NCBI GenBank assembly: GCA_004764695.1
Contig: SMSO01000008.1
Coordinates: 967,001-1,031,000 of the forward strand
Source of the DNA: Schizochytrium sp. TIO01
Lineage: Eukaryota; Sar; Bigyra; Thraustochytrida; Thraustochytriidae
DNA: 64,000 bases
Direction: 5' to 3'
Of the stretch, positions 9,339-20,124 are shown one piece after another. Both the position numbers and the translations under genes were made by a program. Under the pieces are notes generated by a model, which worked only from the letters and a program-made list of their open reading frames with translations, was not told where the DNA came from and made no database searches. Every line of letters starts with the position of its first letter. Positions within the stretch are counted from its first letter, which is position 1.

Positions 9339-12300
9339 TCACTGGGTTTGTGTGTCAACGAAAAACTCCCACTGCATTGCTTCTATTTCCGCCGCAGAAA
9401 TTTGAGACACATGCGTTACGACGTCTGCATGCATGGCTACAGGCGAAGTACGATCTGGCACTGGAGGGGGGCTACTAAGATGGGCGGAAGCTCCAGCAGA
9501 ATTGGATCTTTCATCCATTGGAGACATATTTTGATCAGAATGCTTAGACTCTTCTTGAGAGATAAAAGAGGGCGGGCTAGCATCTTTTGGCTTCGGGGAG
9601 ATTATGGGACTTTGCTGAGCGGAGTAGTCATTGTTGTAATTTTCAATTTCGTTTTCTTGAATGTCTTCATTTCCATCGACAGCCACAACATTCTCGTCTT
9701 CAATGACTCCACGATTCTCATTCTCTGAAGCTCTCTTGATATGATCGTAGCTTGACGATGGCTCATCCTGTCGAGTCCCATCTATATTTGTCCCATTACG
9801 TATCTGATCTAACTTTGTGGTCTCTCCAAGTGAGTTGACCGTAGCCAAACGATTCTCTGAAACGGGAGCTTCTTGGTCTTCTCCAGATGCTCTCTCTTCA
9901 TCTTCATCTTCATCTAAGACCGGTCTTTCCAAGCTGTTGGCAACTTGTTCTCGAATAGGCGGGACATCCTCCTTCTCTTCATCCCAGTCATCTCCCTCTG
10001 AGTTACCACTAGTAAAGGACTGAGATGTTCCTAGCTTTGCTTGAGGAGTATCCGTTTGTTCTACTGAAGAACTCAAAGTAGTCTGATACTCACTAGATGT
10101 TTTGTCCCCATTCTCCTCTTTACTGTCTGGTGTGCTCGAGTACTGAATGTCGTTTGTTGCTGCGTAAGGGTTGGAGTCCTTTTCTTGATCAGGGTTGTTC
10201 TTTGTTTCGTCGATTTGATCATTTTGTGTTGCTGGCAAAGAAACTCCGGTAAGTTCTTGTCCGGGTGTAAAATTCTCATGCAATAGATCGTTTCGCTGAA
10301 AGAGTTGGGAGTTACTGCCTTCTGAAACTGGTCGATCTGTGTCTTTCTGCTCTGCATCTCTACTAAATTGAGTTGTTTGCTCAGAAACTTCAACAGAAGA
10401 AGACGTGTGCGAACCGCGGGGAGATGGACGGGGGGGAAGTGGAAGAGGAGAAACATCAGTCTTGTCACCAGGAGAGTGACTGCTCTCTTCTTCGCTATGA
10501 CTGTGGATGTGCAAGTGAGAATCCAAACCTTGGTGAGAATCCTGGGGATAAAATCTCGATGGGTCATGAGATCCTGACTTGGCATTGTTTGGCGCCGGAA
10601 AGCCATAGCCCTGATCGAGGTTGTTATCAAGTGGTGACGGTGAGTAGGTAAGCTGTGCGTGAGCCATCTCTTCATCACTAGCTTGCAATGCAATAAAGGA
10701 CGGTCGAGGGACAGATCGATGGGGCGGGTACGGTGGATTTGGCAATGGATCTAGTTCCTCGTGTGGTGGTAAGTGCTCCAGTCGCTGATAGTTCCTTTGG
10801 ACAGACTCTGGCCGAGAAATGTTTTCAACATCTTCTTCGTCAGTAAAGTTGGCTTTATAGTCATCTTTATAGTCATCCGAATCGTCAGATTCATGTTCAT
10901 GTTCACGCTGTTCACTGTCAGACTCTGATTTTTGAGAGAATGCATCGGAAGTCTCTGACCGTGCGCGCATCTTGCGCATGCTCTCATCAAGCTTTCTCAG
11001 CTGCGCCAAATCATCATCTGTAATGTCAAGGGATAAAGGGTTAGGTATGGGAGGAGGTTCGCTTAAGCTGCCACGATCATTCAAGACGTTGTATGACCCA
11101 TGCAGTTGAACCATTTCATCATCAGTGAGGTGCAGGGCTGAGAATGAAGGACGCTGGATGACTGTGCTTTGGGCTCTATTACGAGCCTTTCGCCTTTCAG
11201 ATACAGGAATAAGAGCTTCTTGCAAGAGTTTATCGTGAGGGTGGGGAAATTCTTCTTCAAAGTCCTCAAGATCCTGCTGCAGAGGTGGCTTATAGAAGGT
11301 CTCAGTGAGACCCTCCGTTAGCATATTAACAGCTTGCAATGCTTTATGAAAGTTTGGTTCAGGTTGATTGCGCCGAGTAATTTCAATTTGGCGTTGTAAG
11401 TGTGCACTTTGCTCTTCTGTGAGGCTATCCATCTCAGGCAAGGCAGGGTCGTATAAAGACATTTGATTACGAAGCTGTAGTCGAATAGATTCCTTTTGGG
11501 TTTGAATTTCAGATAACGTGTGACTCCATCGTGACTTTACAAAAGGCTTATCTGCAATCGGAGCATAGTCCATCGCTTGAGCTTCAATCTTATATTTCGA
11601 GGATAGTTTGGCAACGCGACCATCCATAAGCTCTTCCACTTCGTCCATAGCATCACGGTCGGTTTCAGTGATGGCTTCCTCGCGCAGTGCGTGACGGTAT
11701 TTAAGGACGATTTCGTTAGCTAACTTGTCCGAGATAGGTCGGAGGTCCTTGTCATTACTGGCATCGGTTGCGTGGGCCTTAGCAACATGTTTGGCTACGG
11801 CATCTGTAGGAGACAGAGCACCCGATTGTTCGGTTCGCTGACTTTCTAGAGCTCGAGTCAAACTCACCTTTGCCTGCGCAAATGATACATCTAAAGAATG
11901 GACCTTGAGCACTGAGAAACTTCGAGCAAGTTGGGCTTGGTCCTTGCGACGCACGATGTTTGCTAACGAACGACAAAAACCCATCGCCACTGCCTTGCGG
12001 AAGCGCTGAGTGAGCTCTATAGCGCTTGAGAGATCTGCTGATGCAGGCAGAGGCGGTGGTGTGGGTTCTTCCTCTTTTATTACTTGAACAAGACTTTTAG
12101 GAGCTGCTTGAGTCAGCATTTGATGGGCGGCAGTAGTCGCAGCGGCAGCTTCTGTGGCCTCTTGAACCTTTCGCAAATGTTCGTTTTCAGCATGTTGAAG
12201 CTTTAGCTCACGTTCTAAGAGCTCTAGTTTGTATTGCTGCTGTTCTTGTTGTTTGAGTGTTTCTGAAGACTGCGCCATCTGCATTGTACGAAACACCTCT

Positions 12301-13385
12301 AGTTTAGTCTCGAGTGAAGCAATCCTTTGCTCATAGGTCAGTTGCTGAGCAGTTAGACGCTCTTGATAATGGGCTTCTATGCGCTCCTGGTGAGAAGTGG
12401 AGTCAGCCTTAAGACGATCTAACTGTTCTTGGTGCATTTCCCGCTCGACCTTGCGTGTATGCTCAATTGCTTCTTGCACAGCCTGGTCACGATCTTTTAC
12501 TGCAGTGAGTAGTGATGTGCGCAACTCTTCTAGAAGTTCTGCAGATACCTCTGTGGAACGATTGGGCTCAACATTTTCTGCGTCTTCGAGGGAGGAATGA
12601 AAGGTATGCTTACGCCTAGCACAGTGGCGACGTAAAAATTCGCGCGTGCTGAAGGTCTTCCCACACGTGCTACACACAGAGGCTTCAAGGCTTGAAGCAT
12701 CAAGCCCTGCTCCTGCGCGAGTACCAGCAAGAGCATTCGCGAGAGTCTCTTTCACAGACCCACCCCCGGGCCCATGAACTGTGAGGACATATTCGAACGT
12801 AGCAAGTGCCTTTCTTTTTTGTCGAAGCTCTTTACGTAGACGATCATTTTCATCTGCGAGTATTCTCGAATCCTGCGCAAGCTGATCTGCTTCTGCGGAG
12901 GCATTTCGTGACTTTTGTCGAGCTTGCTCAACTTGAGCAAAGAGAGCGTTTTCGAGATTTAACAGATACTCAATAATAAGTTGTGCTAGGCGAAAGGCTT
13001 TGACGATATTTTGATCTGATAATCCATGAAGATCAACTACTTTGAGATTGCAAAAGGCGATGTTCTCAAGCACTTCTTGCAATGCACCAATGTCAACCTT
13101 TTCCACGATATGCACGAGATCGATTCTTGCAAGGCGGCGCACATTCAGTTTGCCATGTCTCTGTTGAAAGTTGAAGGTGTGAAGCCATTCCTGCGGACCG
13201 TCTTCTTGAGACCTTACAGACAAAGAGTCGTCATCGGAGTCGTTGCTGCTGAGCCCTTCTACATCCCTCCGTTGCCTTTCCCTCCGCATCTTGCTCCTCA
13301 GTTCATACAAGGCTTCTTGGTCTGCATAGTGCTCACCCGGTGCATCCCTCGAGGCCGCCGAGCGTCTCGACTGAGCCCTTTGCAT
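9339..13385 (-). CDS. DZIP1-like centrosomal/ciliary coiled-coil zinc-finger protein
   Basis: A single-exon ORF of 1348 residues. The N-terminus (about 67-155) matches the Dzip-like N-terminal domain: a basic LNVRRLARID stretch, the LQEVLENIAFCNL helix and RLAQLIIEYLLNLE. A single C2H2 finger follows at about 233-262 (CSTCGKTF with HCARRKH). This order, domain then finger then coiled coil, is that of DZIP1/DZIP1L (Iguana), which act at the basal body and transition zone and in ciliogenesis. Coiled coil runs through about 160-200 and 285-410. The C-terminal half is acidic, Ser/Pro-rich and probably disordered. It contains three related short motifs at about 743, 784 and 892 (forms of L-x-x-[ST]-D-[DE]-[DE]-[ML]). 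The protein is longer than vertebrate DZIP1 because of this tail. The gene is divergent from the LU-type gene at 14404. Its presence implies a flagellated stage. Confidence 0.85.
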   Translation of the reverse strand: MQRAQSRRSAASRDAPGEHYADQEALYELRSKMRRERQRRDVEGLSSNDSDDDSLSVRSQEDGPQEWLHTFNFQQRHGKLNVRRLARIDLVHIVEKVDIGALQEVLENIAFCNLKVVDLHGLSDQNIVKAFRLAQLIIEYLLNLENALFAQVEQARQKSRNASAEADQLAQDSRILADENDRLRKELRQKRKALATFEYVLTVHGPGGGSVKETLANALAGTRAGAGLDASSLEASVCSTCGKTFSTREFLRRHCARRKHTFHSSLEDAENVEPNRSTEVSAELLEELRTSLLTAVKDRDQAVQEAIEHTRKVEREMHQEQLDRLKADSTSHQERIEAHYQERLTAQQLTYEQRIASLETKLEVFRTMQMAQSSETLKQQEQQQYKLELLERELKLQHAENEHLRKVQEATEAAAATTAAHQMLTQAAPKSLVQVIKEEEPTPPPLPASADLSSAIELTQRFRKAVAMGFCRSLANIVRRKDQAQLARSFSVLKVHSLDVSFAQAKVSLTRALESQRTEQSGALSPTDAVAKHVAKAHATDASNDKDLRPISDKLANEIVLKYRHALREEAITETDRDAMDEVEELMDGRVAKLSSKYKIEAQAMDYAPIADKPFVKSRWSHTLSEIQTQKESIRLQLRNQMSLYDPALPEMDSLTEEQSAHLQRQIEITRRNQPEPNFHKALQAVNMLTEGLTETFYKPPLQQDLEDFEEEFPHPHDKLLQEALIPVSERRKARNRAQSTVIQRPSFSALHLTDDEMVQLHGSYNVLNDRGSLSEPPPIPNPLSLDITDDDLAQLRKLDESMRKMRARSETSDAFSQKSESDSEQREHEHESDDSDDYKDDYKANFTDEEDVENISRPESVQRNYQRLEHLPPHEELDPLPNPPYPPHRSVPRPSFIALQASDEEMAHAQLTYSPSPLDNNLDQGYGFPAPNNAKSGSHDPSRFYPQDSHQGLDSHLHIHSHSEEESSHSPGDKTDVSPLPLPPRPSPRGSHTSSSVEVSEQTTQFSRDAEQKDTDRPVSEGSNSQLFQRNDLLHENFTPGQELTGVSLPATQNDQIDETKNNPDQEKDSNPYAATNDIQYSSTPDSKEENGDKTSSEYQTTLSSSVEQTDTPQAKLGTSQSFTSGNSEGDDWDEEKEDVPPIREQVANSLERPVLDEDEDEERASGEDQEAPVSENRLATVNSLGETTKLDQIRNGTNIDGTRQDEPSSSYDHIKRASENENRGVIEDENVVAVDGNEDIQENEIENYNNDYSAQQSPIISPKPKDASPPSFISQEESKHSDQNMSPMDERSNSAGASAHLSSPPPVPDRTSPVAMHADVVTHVSQISAAEIEAMQWEFFVDTQTQ

Positions 13386-14403
13386 TCTGTTTGCTTTCCT
13401 CTAAGACAGTCCAAGCAAGTCCGTTAAACCTGGCTGACAACGCCAAGGTTCAACTTCCTCGCGGCTGCTGCCTCGCCAGCAGCCACGATACCAAGTTTAC
13501 TTGATATTTTGTGCGTTTTATGAAGTAGGTAGTCTTCTCCACGCCTAGCTTTAGATCTATAGCTGTCTGGCTAGCCCAACAACTGCAATAACTGGGACTC
13601 TTTGCAAAGGCCAAACCACTTATAAAACAGCAAAAACAGCTTGAGTCGTAGGAACTACTTAGCAAACCCTAGCCAGCGCACTTTACAAAAGTAGTGGTCT
13701 AACGTATTGGGTCGTGGGGGTTAGGCCATCAAGGATATCCTTGCGCTCAACGGATACTTCTAACTGGTGCAAGGGTCTTAGCCTCGTCAGCTAAGGAAGA
13801 CTGCATTTCTTAAACTGTAAGTGTCATTTGTGAGTGAAAGGCCTATTCTTATTCTTTGTGTCATTGATGCTTTGGGCATTAGATACAGGGGTATTGTTTT
13901 CTTTAATTTGTTTGAAGATTGTTGGTGAAGCGAGCGTTGATAGATAATCATGGCTGGTTCTATGAAAAGTTTGGCCGGACGGGAATGGCTCAGAATCGCA
14001 TAGTATAGGCAAGTTGCGAAGGGGCGGGGGTTACATTGTAAGACTGATTGAATGAATGGATGTGTGAATATACAATCGGAATGTGTGGCATTGGTATAAG
14101 ATCAGAAATTGAGAGTGGAAGATTTACTCCTAGTGAGGAGGGCCTTTTATGGTAGAGTAATTCCAGGAAAAAGAAAACAAGAAATCAGGTTCGTTTGCAA
14201 AATTGCAACCTCAGGGCTGTGCAAGAAAAGAGGACGCAAGCAAACTCACGCGCAAGGTTGTGTGAACCGGTGTGCCTAAACGGGGCGGGGCCTGCATGGC
14301 CTGAAGACTTGGTTGAAAGAAGGCTGATAAGAGTAATCGTTTGGAGTGAAAAGTCAAGGGTTTCCGCCGTGAAAACGCAATTAGTAGCATTGAAAAACAA
14401 AGT
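13386..14403. other. shared 5' region of two divergent genes
   Basis: About 1.0 kb separates the start of the DZIP1-like gene (minus) from the start of the secreted LU-like gene (plus), so promoters of both should lie here. Frames on either strand are short and unconvincing. No repeat array or RNA gene is visible. Confidence 0.5.
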
Positions 14404-14988
14404 ATGACGCCTCGCGTACTGGAACCGCGGTCTTGGACACTGTTGGTGACATTGCTTTTCTTGACCACCTGCTTTGGGTCCCTGCCATCTGCGCGGGCAC
14501 TGCAATGCTATGTTGGAAAGTATGACTGTTTCCCTGAATGTACAGTGTCAGAACTAGACGAATGCTATTTCATCAACTCTGATATTGCATTCAACACATC
14601 CGAGAGCGATTCAGAGGAATTAGAATGGTCTTGTGCTCGTACCTTTGAGGAGTGTGGATCAGCAGACTGCTCAAGTGGGCTGAGTTTGACGACCGAGCAC
14701 GTTGAGGAGTGTGCAGAAGGCGAAATTTATTGCTATGACGAATTTCGTCAACCTCAGAACAATCGATATGGCAAAACAGCTATTTGGGGATTCGAGGCTG
14801 TACATATTCGCGGATGCGCTAGTGAGTGCATAGATCGCAACCAATCGATCACGACGGGCACAGGGGTATCATGCTGCACTACCGACCTATGCAATAGCGC
14901 CCCCGGTAGGTTACGTTTCTCTGCTCTACTCTTTGTCTTATGCAGCTTCTTCGTTACATTCATGGCATCACTGCCGTTTTCCTATTGA
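14404..14988 (+). CDS. secreted Ly6/uPAR-like (LU, three-finger) GPI-anchored protein
   Basis: A 194-residue single-exon ORF. Residues 1-33 form a signal peptide with hydrophobic core LLVTLLFLTT and likely cleavage after SARA. The mature part starts LQCY and ends with CCTTDLCN (157-164), the C-terminal hallmark of Ly6/uPAR domains. Between them are CAEGEIYCYDEF (103-114) and GCASEC (138-142), matching the family's internal cysteine spacing. The mature domain has 14 cysteines, four more than the usual ten, with the extras in the first half. The last 20 or so residues (172-192) are hydrophobic and follow a small-residue stretch (NSAPG), as in a GPI-anchor signal. N-glycosylation sequons occur at N64 and N146. 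It is probably displayed on the cell surface; the ligand is unknown. LU domains are known mainly from animals, so this needs a structural check. Nothing suggests a toxin role. Confidence 0.75.
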   Translation: MTPRVLEPRSWTLLVTLLFLTTCFGSLPSARALQCYVGKYDCFPECTVSELDECYFINSDIAFNTSESDSEELEWSCARTFEECGSADCSSGLSLTTEHVEECAEGEIYCYDEFRQPQNNRYGKTAIWGFEAVHIRGCASECIDRNQSITTGTGVSCCTTDLCNSAPGRLRFSALLFVLCSFFVTFMASLPFSY

Positions 14989-16879
14989 CAACCTTTTAAA
15001 CAAGGATACACCAAAGATAGTTAGGGTGATCAGTATTTTCCGTCCTTCATAAATGCAAGCCTTCAAGGGTTGTTGCCTGTTTGATGCATATACTGCCTAT
15101 GTCTTGAAAAGAGAATGCTGTGTGTTGATTGTATTTTTTCCTAAAGGCATGGTAGTTGCCTTGCTCTATGCATTTACACAACATGCAATCTCATTGCTCG
15201 CTTGCAATCTTGTATGCAAAACCCTGGTTGCAGGAGAAAACCATTTAAAATAGTCTAATTATGTAGAAGTAGCTCATTGAATTCATTTGCTTTCTTGAAA
15301 CGTTTTGCGAAGATAATTCGAAGGACTATACAGTGTCCTTGGGTATACATGATATTTCTCTTGAAAGGTTAATGCTTTGGTGCAAACTTGCTTGAGACTT
15401 TGCTGCAAATGTAATTACTATTATTACGCAACGCTATATCAGAGGGTCTGGATTCGTATAGATGAGATCATTTCCAGAAAAGGCTATACAAGATTCGCTT
15501 GGTATGATGCTCAAGTTTAGAAAGAGTAGATTAAACAGGGGTGCGTGCAAAGGTAGTAAAGTTAAAATTGAAAAAGGTGTTCTTTCATTGTAGGCAAGTC
15601 ATAATTAGTGTAGAAATATTAAGAATGAAATTCATATTAAAGGAAGTACCATGGTATCAATATCTATGGGGGTCTTTTCTCGCTCCCATTCTTAAGGTAG
15701 CAATTCGATGACAAAGCCTCGTGATAGAACTTTCAGGGTTCGTTCTCTTATAAAAACCTAATTTGCTCCCAGGTGGTAAAAAACAAACTAGGTATTTACT
15801 TTTCAATCAGTTTGGTCGTGGCTAATAAGTAGCCTGAAAACCGTGTAATCCAACTCTAAGTGGAGGAAAAATGTGGACTTACATGAAGACCTCGTTTGAT
15901 TCTCCAAGCAACTACTATGCTCGAGAACAGTCGTTGGTTTATAACACGAACATCGCGCGTTAAATTACTGGTGTAAGTCTGCATACTCACATCTGGAAAA
16001 GTGGAAAGGGAAGGAGAGGGAGAAGGGGTGGTTCGCGAAACAACTGCGGCAATAATAACAACAATCGATAAAAACAACAAACAACAACGAGAACGAGAAG
16101 GAGTAAAAAATTGGAGAAAGAACCCCGAACAAAAGTTGTGCGTGATACATGCGTCTTTAAAAAGGCATACAAAGGCTCCTAATCATCGCCGTCGATTGTT
16201 GTGGCGACGGTAGAGAGCAAGGAAGCGAGAGTGATATGTGTGGTGGTGTGTAAAGAAGAAAAGTGAAGACAAGGGGAACAGAAGTCCATGCTGCTCGATG
16301 AGATTTTTCTTCAAAAAAAACAAAGAGAATATTCACGCATGAGCTTATCTGCCAGCCCCCCGTAGATGGCCGCGTGGCCAGCCAGGGCAATCAATCAATG
16401 AATCAATCAACCAGGTGCGATGAGGCTAAAACAACAAAATCAAGCAGCAGCAGCAGCAAAAGAAGAGTGCGACTTGATGAGCTCGCTCATCGGTAGGTTG
16501 AATCAATCAATCGGTCAATCTATCCATCCATCAGCCAATCACAGTTCATTTCAGTTATTTGTTCATTTCGTCATAACCCAAACTACTCCTTTTTTCAGCT
16601 CCAAATTGCGACGGCGACTCCTCTTCCATGCTGCGATGATGCAGCGGCAGGAGGATTTTCGGAGGGCCATTTTTGTTTGAAATTGTTTTTGCTGTCGCTA
16701 TATGATTGAAGGGGCTAAATGAGTTAAGTTAAGCTGCAATGAGTGACGCACAAAGGGCGTGCACAATGTATAAACGCATGCATGAACGAACGAAAAGTCA
16801 AAATGATCTAGGTATCGATCGAGTGAAGGCGGGAGAGAGAGAAAGAGTGGAGTGTAGTGCTATCTAGGGTTTCATCAAA
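14989..16879. other. intergenic
   Basis: About 1.9 kb between the 3' ends of the convergent LU-like and i-AAA genes. It holds purine-rich stretches near 16000-16110 and short CAAT/TCAATCAA runs near 16390-16420 and 16500-16530. ORFs are short and without recognisable domains. No RNA gene was seen. Confidence 0.5.
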
Positions 16880-19033
16880 TCAGGTGGCAACCTTGCCGGT
16901 GGGTCCTACAGTGGTGGGCTTTTTGGCAGCGATTTTAGTTTCGTCGACGTCGCCGTCGCCATCGCGAGTGACGCTCTTCATGCGGCGCACGGTGGCCGGG
17001 AGGGGTTGACCAGCGATAACAAGCTTAATGTGGTCTGAGGTGAGGCTCTCGTGCTCAATCAGCGCCTTTGCGAGGCGGTGCAGCTCCTTCTTGTGTGAGG
17101 TGAGGAGCTTGCGAGCGCGCTCGTAGGACGCATTGAGGATATTTTTCACCTCTTCGTCCACACGCTGTCGCGTTTCGTCGCTGATGGGTTGGCGTCTGTC
17201 AGAGGGCACGAAGACGACGCCAATTTCACTGCTACCCATACCATACCTCTCAACCATGGCTCTGGCAATTTGCGATGCCTTCTGGATGTCCGATGATGCT
17301 CCACTTGTGACATAGTCTGGTCCAAAGATAAGCTCCTCTGCCGCGCGTCCGCCCATGCACACATCAAGCTCTGCAAGCATCTGGCGTTTAGTACGCTGCA
17401 ACATATCCTGCTCCTCCGGGAGCTGGTGCACCATTCCGAGTGCCTGTCCTCGCGGCATGATGGTTGCCTTGTGGATAGGCATTGCTCCTGGAGTGTGCAG
17501 GGCCATGAGTGCATGGCCACCCTCGTGGTATGCTGTGACCTCTCGGACTTCCTTGGGGATAATTGCGGACCTGCGCTCGGCTCCCATGAGGACCTTATCC
17601 TTTGCGTATTCAAGGTCTTCGGTGGTGACGGTCTCTGCACCGATCTTCGCGGCGTGGAGTGCAGCCACGTTCACGATGTTCGACAGGTCCGCTCCGCTGG
17701 CTCCAGGCGTTCCGCGTGCAATATCAACAGCCTTGACGTTGTCCTCATGCGGGACCTTGTTGAGATAAAGTTTGAGGATTTCCGTACGGTCGTGAAGATC
17801 TGGGAGCGGGACAACAATGTTGCGGTCAAAGCGACCAGGTCGCACAAGTGCTGGGTCAAGGACGTCGGGGAAGTTGGTTGCGCCAATAATGATGACACCT
17901 TCAGTGTCACGGAAGCCGTCAAGCTCCACGAGGAGCTGGTTGAGTGTCATCTTGAGAGCCTGCTGCTCCTTAAGTGCACGAGTAGACCCAATAGCATCGA
18001 TCTCATCAATGAAGACGATGCAAGGGCGAGCCTTTTTGGCGGCGTCGAAGAGATCTCTGACGCGTCTTGCTCCAACGCCGACGTACATTTCCTCGAAATC
18101 TGATCCTGCTGCATGAAAGAAGGGCACTCCGGCCTCTCCAGCAATGCACTTGGCAAGCAGGGTTTTACCTGTTCCGGGGGGTCCGGTGAGGAGCACACCT
18201 TTGGGCAGCTTTCCTCCGAGTCTTGTGAACTTAGTGGGGTCTTTAAGGTATTCGACGATCTCTTGAAGCTCCTCCTTAGCCTCATTGGCGCCGCAAACGT
18301 CCTCGAATGTTTTTCCGGTAGTACCTACAAAGGCCTTGACCTCAGAGGAGAGGCCCCTGGGCATCATGCCTTTTCCCTCCATGAACATCTCGAGTCCGAA
18401 GTAGATCATTCCGGCTAGAGCAAGGAGTCTCGCGGCTCTCCAGAACTGAGACTTGGCATTTCCCTCCACGATTTGCACTTGAAGAGGCAGGGGCTCTGAT
18501 CCGGGTGCTCCGTTTTGGCCCCCAAGAAATCCGGCAGCGCCCTGTCCTGCGTGTCCAGCTGCATATCCTGCGGTTCCCGCGGCGCCCGCACTTCCTCCGT
18601 ACTGCAGTACTCCTGGTTGCGTCGCGCCGGCGCCCCAGCCAGCTCCAAGTGCGGGCATTGCAGGCCCCATATTAAAGGCGCCAGGTCCGTGCGAGTAAGA
18701 CGCTGCAGTGCCGTGGGCATTGCGCAGCAGGTCGTCCATCGAGGTCCTGTCGAGGCGGCCCGTGGCGACGAGGGCCTTGAGGTACTCCTTAAAGACGCCC
18801 TCGTTGGCGGCGAACCTGCCGGACTCGTACCTCTGCAGCACGATTTCTGGCGAGATCTTGCCCACTTCCCTCAGAAACCGCTCCTGTACAGCGCCGTCTG
18901 CGACCCTCATGTTCGCCTCATCCTCGAGACGCTCTAGCCGCCCGCGGCTTCGCGAGGAGATCCCACGCCGCCACGCAGGTGCCGCGCCACACCGGTGTCT
19001 CCACGCGGGCACCAGCCTGCTGCTGGCCAGCAT
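16880..19033 (-). CDS. YME1: mitochondrial i-AAA protease, YME1/FtsH family
   Basis: A membrane-anchored ATP-dependent zinc metalloprotease of the mitochondrial inner membrane, active on the intermembrane-space side in membrane-protein quality control. Numbering from the chosen start: a presequence rich in Arg with almost no acidic residues (1-35), a YME1-like helical N-domain containing [17 protein letters not shown], one membrane segment near 204-220 ([15 protein letters not shown]), an AAA+ module with Walker A GPPGTGKT near 283, Walker B VFIDEID near 340 and the second-region motif [18 protein letters not shown], then the M41 peptidase with HEGGH near 502. One membrane segment favours i-AAA over m-AAA. 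The frame stays open to a Met at 19141, but those extra 36 residues are acidic and would spoil import, so I prefer the Met at 19031-19033 (717 residues). Family call is secure; the start is inferred. Confidence 0.94.
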   Translation of the reverse strand: MLASSRLVPAWRHRCGAAPAWRRGISSRSRGRLERLEDEANMRVADGAVQERFLREVGKISPEIVLQRYESGRFAANEGVFKEYLKALVATGRLDRTSMDDLLRNAHGTAASYSHGPGAFNMGPAMPALGAGWGAGATQPGVLQYGGSAGAAGTAGYAAGHAGQGAAGFLGGQNGAPGSEPLPLQVQIVEGNAKSQFWRAARLLALAGMIYFGLEMFMEGKGMMPRGLSSEVKAFVGTTGKTFEDVCGANEAKEELQEIVEYLKDPTKFTRLGGKLPKGVLLTGPPGTGKTLLAKCIAGEAGVPFFHAAGSDFEEMYVGVGARRVRDLFDAAKKARPCIVFIDEIDAIGSTRALKEQQALKMTLNQLLVELDGFRDTEGVIIIGATNFPDVLDPALVRPGRFDRNIVVPLPDLHDRTEILKLYLNKVPHEDNVKAVDIARGTPGASGADLSNIVNVAALHAAKIGAETVTTEDLEYAKDKVLMGAERRSAIIPKEVREVTAYHEGGHALMALHTPGAMPIHKATIMPRGQALGMVHQLPEEQDMLQRTKRQMLAELDVCMGGRAAEELIFGPDYVTSGASSDIQKASQIARAMVERYGMGSSEIGVVFVPSDRRQPISDETRQRVDEEVKNILNASYERARKLLTSHKKELHRLAKALIEHESLTSDHIKLVIAGQPLPATVRRMKSVTRDGDGDVDETKIAAKKPTTVGPTGKVAT

Positions 19034-19125
19034 TTGTGCGCTGATTCGCTTGTCTGCGCGCTCGAGTAAGTCTTGCGCTGCGACGAGAGCTCTCTCGCAA
19101 CTTGGTTTGCTTGCGCCAGATAGAT

Positions 19126-19149
19126 GAGAGAAATCAATCAATCAATCAG
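19126..19149. repeat. short CAAT/ATCA tetranucleotide run
   Basis: Five to six copies of ATCA lie directly upstream of the alternative i-AAA start, in its 5' untranslated or promoter region. The same unit forms a much longer array at 47004-47105. Confidence 0.7.
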
Positions 19150-19331
19150 CAGTCGCCGCGATCGAGAGCCGGCCAATCGGAGTGTACCCGCTGTCCCAGC
19201 CGCAGCCACGCGTGCTGCCGCAGCTCTTTCTTTCCTGTCTGCCTGCCTTCCCACCGGGAGAGACCTCTTCGTCGCCGCCGCCACTCTGCTTCCTGCGTGC
19301 GGAGCGCGAGAGAGAGAGAGAAGGTTTGCCG

Positions 19332-19384
19332 CTTCTTCTTCTTCTTCTTCTTCTTCTTCTTCTTCTTCTTCTCCTTCTTCTTCT
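19332..19384. repeat. (CTT)n microsatellite
   Basis: About 17 CTT/TTC units with a single CTC interruption, about 300 bp upstream of the i-AAA gene. It makes poly-Ser or poly-Phe/Leu frames that are not genes. Confidence 0.95.
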
Positions 19385-19395
19385 GTATAATATGT

Positions 19396-19530
19396 ACGAA
19401 TATATATATATATATATATGTGTATATATATGTGTATATATATGTATATATGTATGTATGTATGTACGTATATATACGTATATGTATGTATGTATGTGTA
19501 TGTGTATGTAGATATGTAGATATAGACAGC
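19396..19530. repeat. (TA)n/(TATG)n compound microsatellite
   Basis: Alternating pyrimidine-purine tract mixing TA, TG, TATG and TACG units over about 130 bp, immediately beyond the (CTT)n run. Such sequence melts easily and may slip during replication. Confidence 0.9.
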
Positions 19531-19719
19531 AATTAGCGACGACTACGGAGTATGAAGGATATTTGGAGTGAATAGGACTCTGTTTGGAATATGTCGTCTG
19601 TCAGAGAAGGACCTTTTCCCGACTCAATTAATTAACAGTGCGGAGCATAAACTAAGGCTCGAGAGGAAGGGGCCAGCTACGGTAAACCTTAGGAGGCCTT
19701 AGTACGAAGGTGTTCCGAG

Positions 19720-19800
19720 GCACTCTCTCTCTCTTTTCTCTCTTTCTCTCTTTTCTCTCTTTCTTTCTCTAAGAAAGTCTCTAAGAAAGTCTGTTTTTCC
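19720..19800. repeat. pyrimidine-rich (TC)n/(TTTC)n tract
   Basis: CT-rich tract made of TCTCTC and TTTC units on the plus strand, in the gene-poor region that begins at 19.1 kb. Confidence 0.7.
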
Positions 19801-20063
19801 TTTCCTTTTCCTGACCAGTACTTATTGAGTTTGTTTCGACGTTCGTCACCATCGCGCGAGCATCATCAACTTCTCGCGTATGGTGCTTGCTGTCTTTCGG
19901 CGGCCTGCGGAGAGAAAGGGCTCGTGGGATGACTCGTCTCTGAGCTCATCATCATCATCGACGATTCCATTCCATCTTAAGGCGCGACGACTTTGAGAAT
20001 CCTTCCTTTCCCTCAAAGCCGCTTTCTTTTGATTGTACAGAAGAAAGAAACGGTGTTTCAACT

Positions 20064-20124
20064 ATTTATTTATTTATTCATTCATTTATTCATTTATTTA
20101 TTTATTTATTTATTTATATTTATT
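20064..20124. repeat. (ATTT)n microsatellite
   Basis: About 15 ATTT units with ATTC variants in the first half. Confidence 0.9.

Noticed and set aside
19102..19536. ORFs rich in Phe/Tyr/Ile or Ser across the CTT and TA repeats
   Set aside because: Low-complexity translations of microsatellites.
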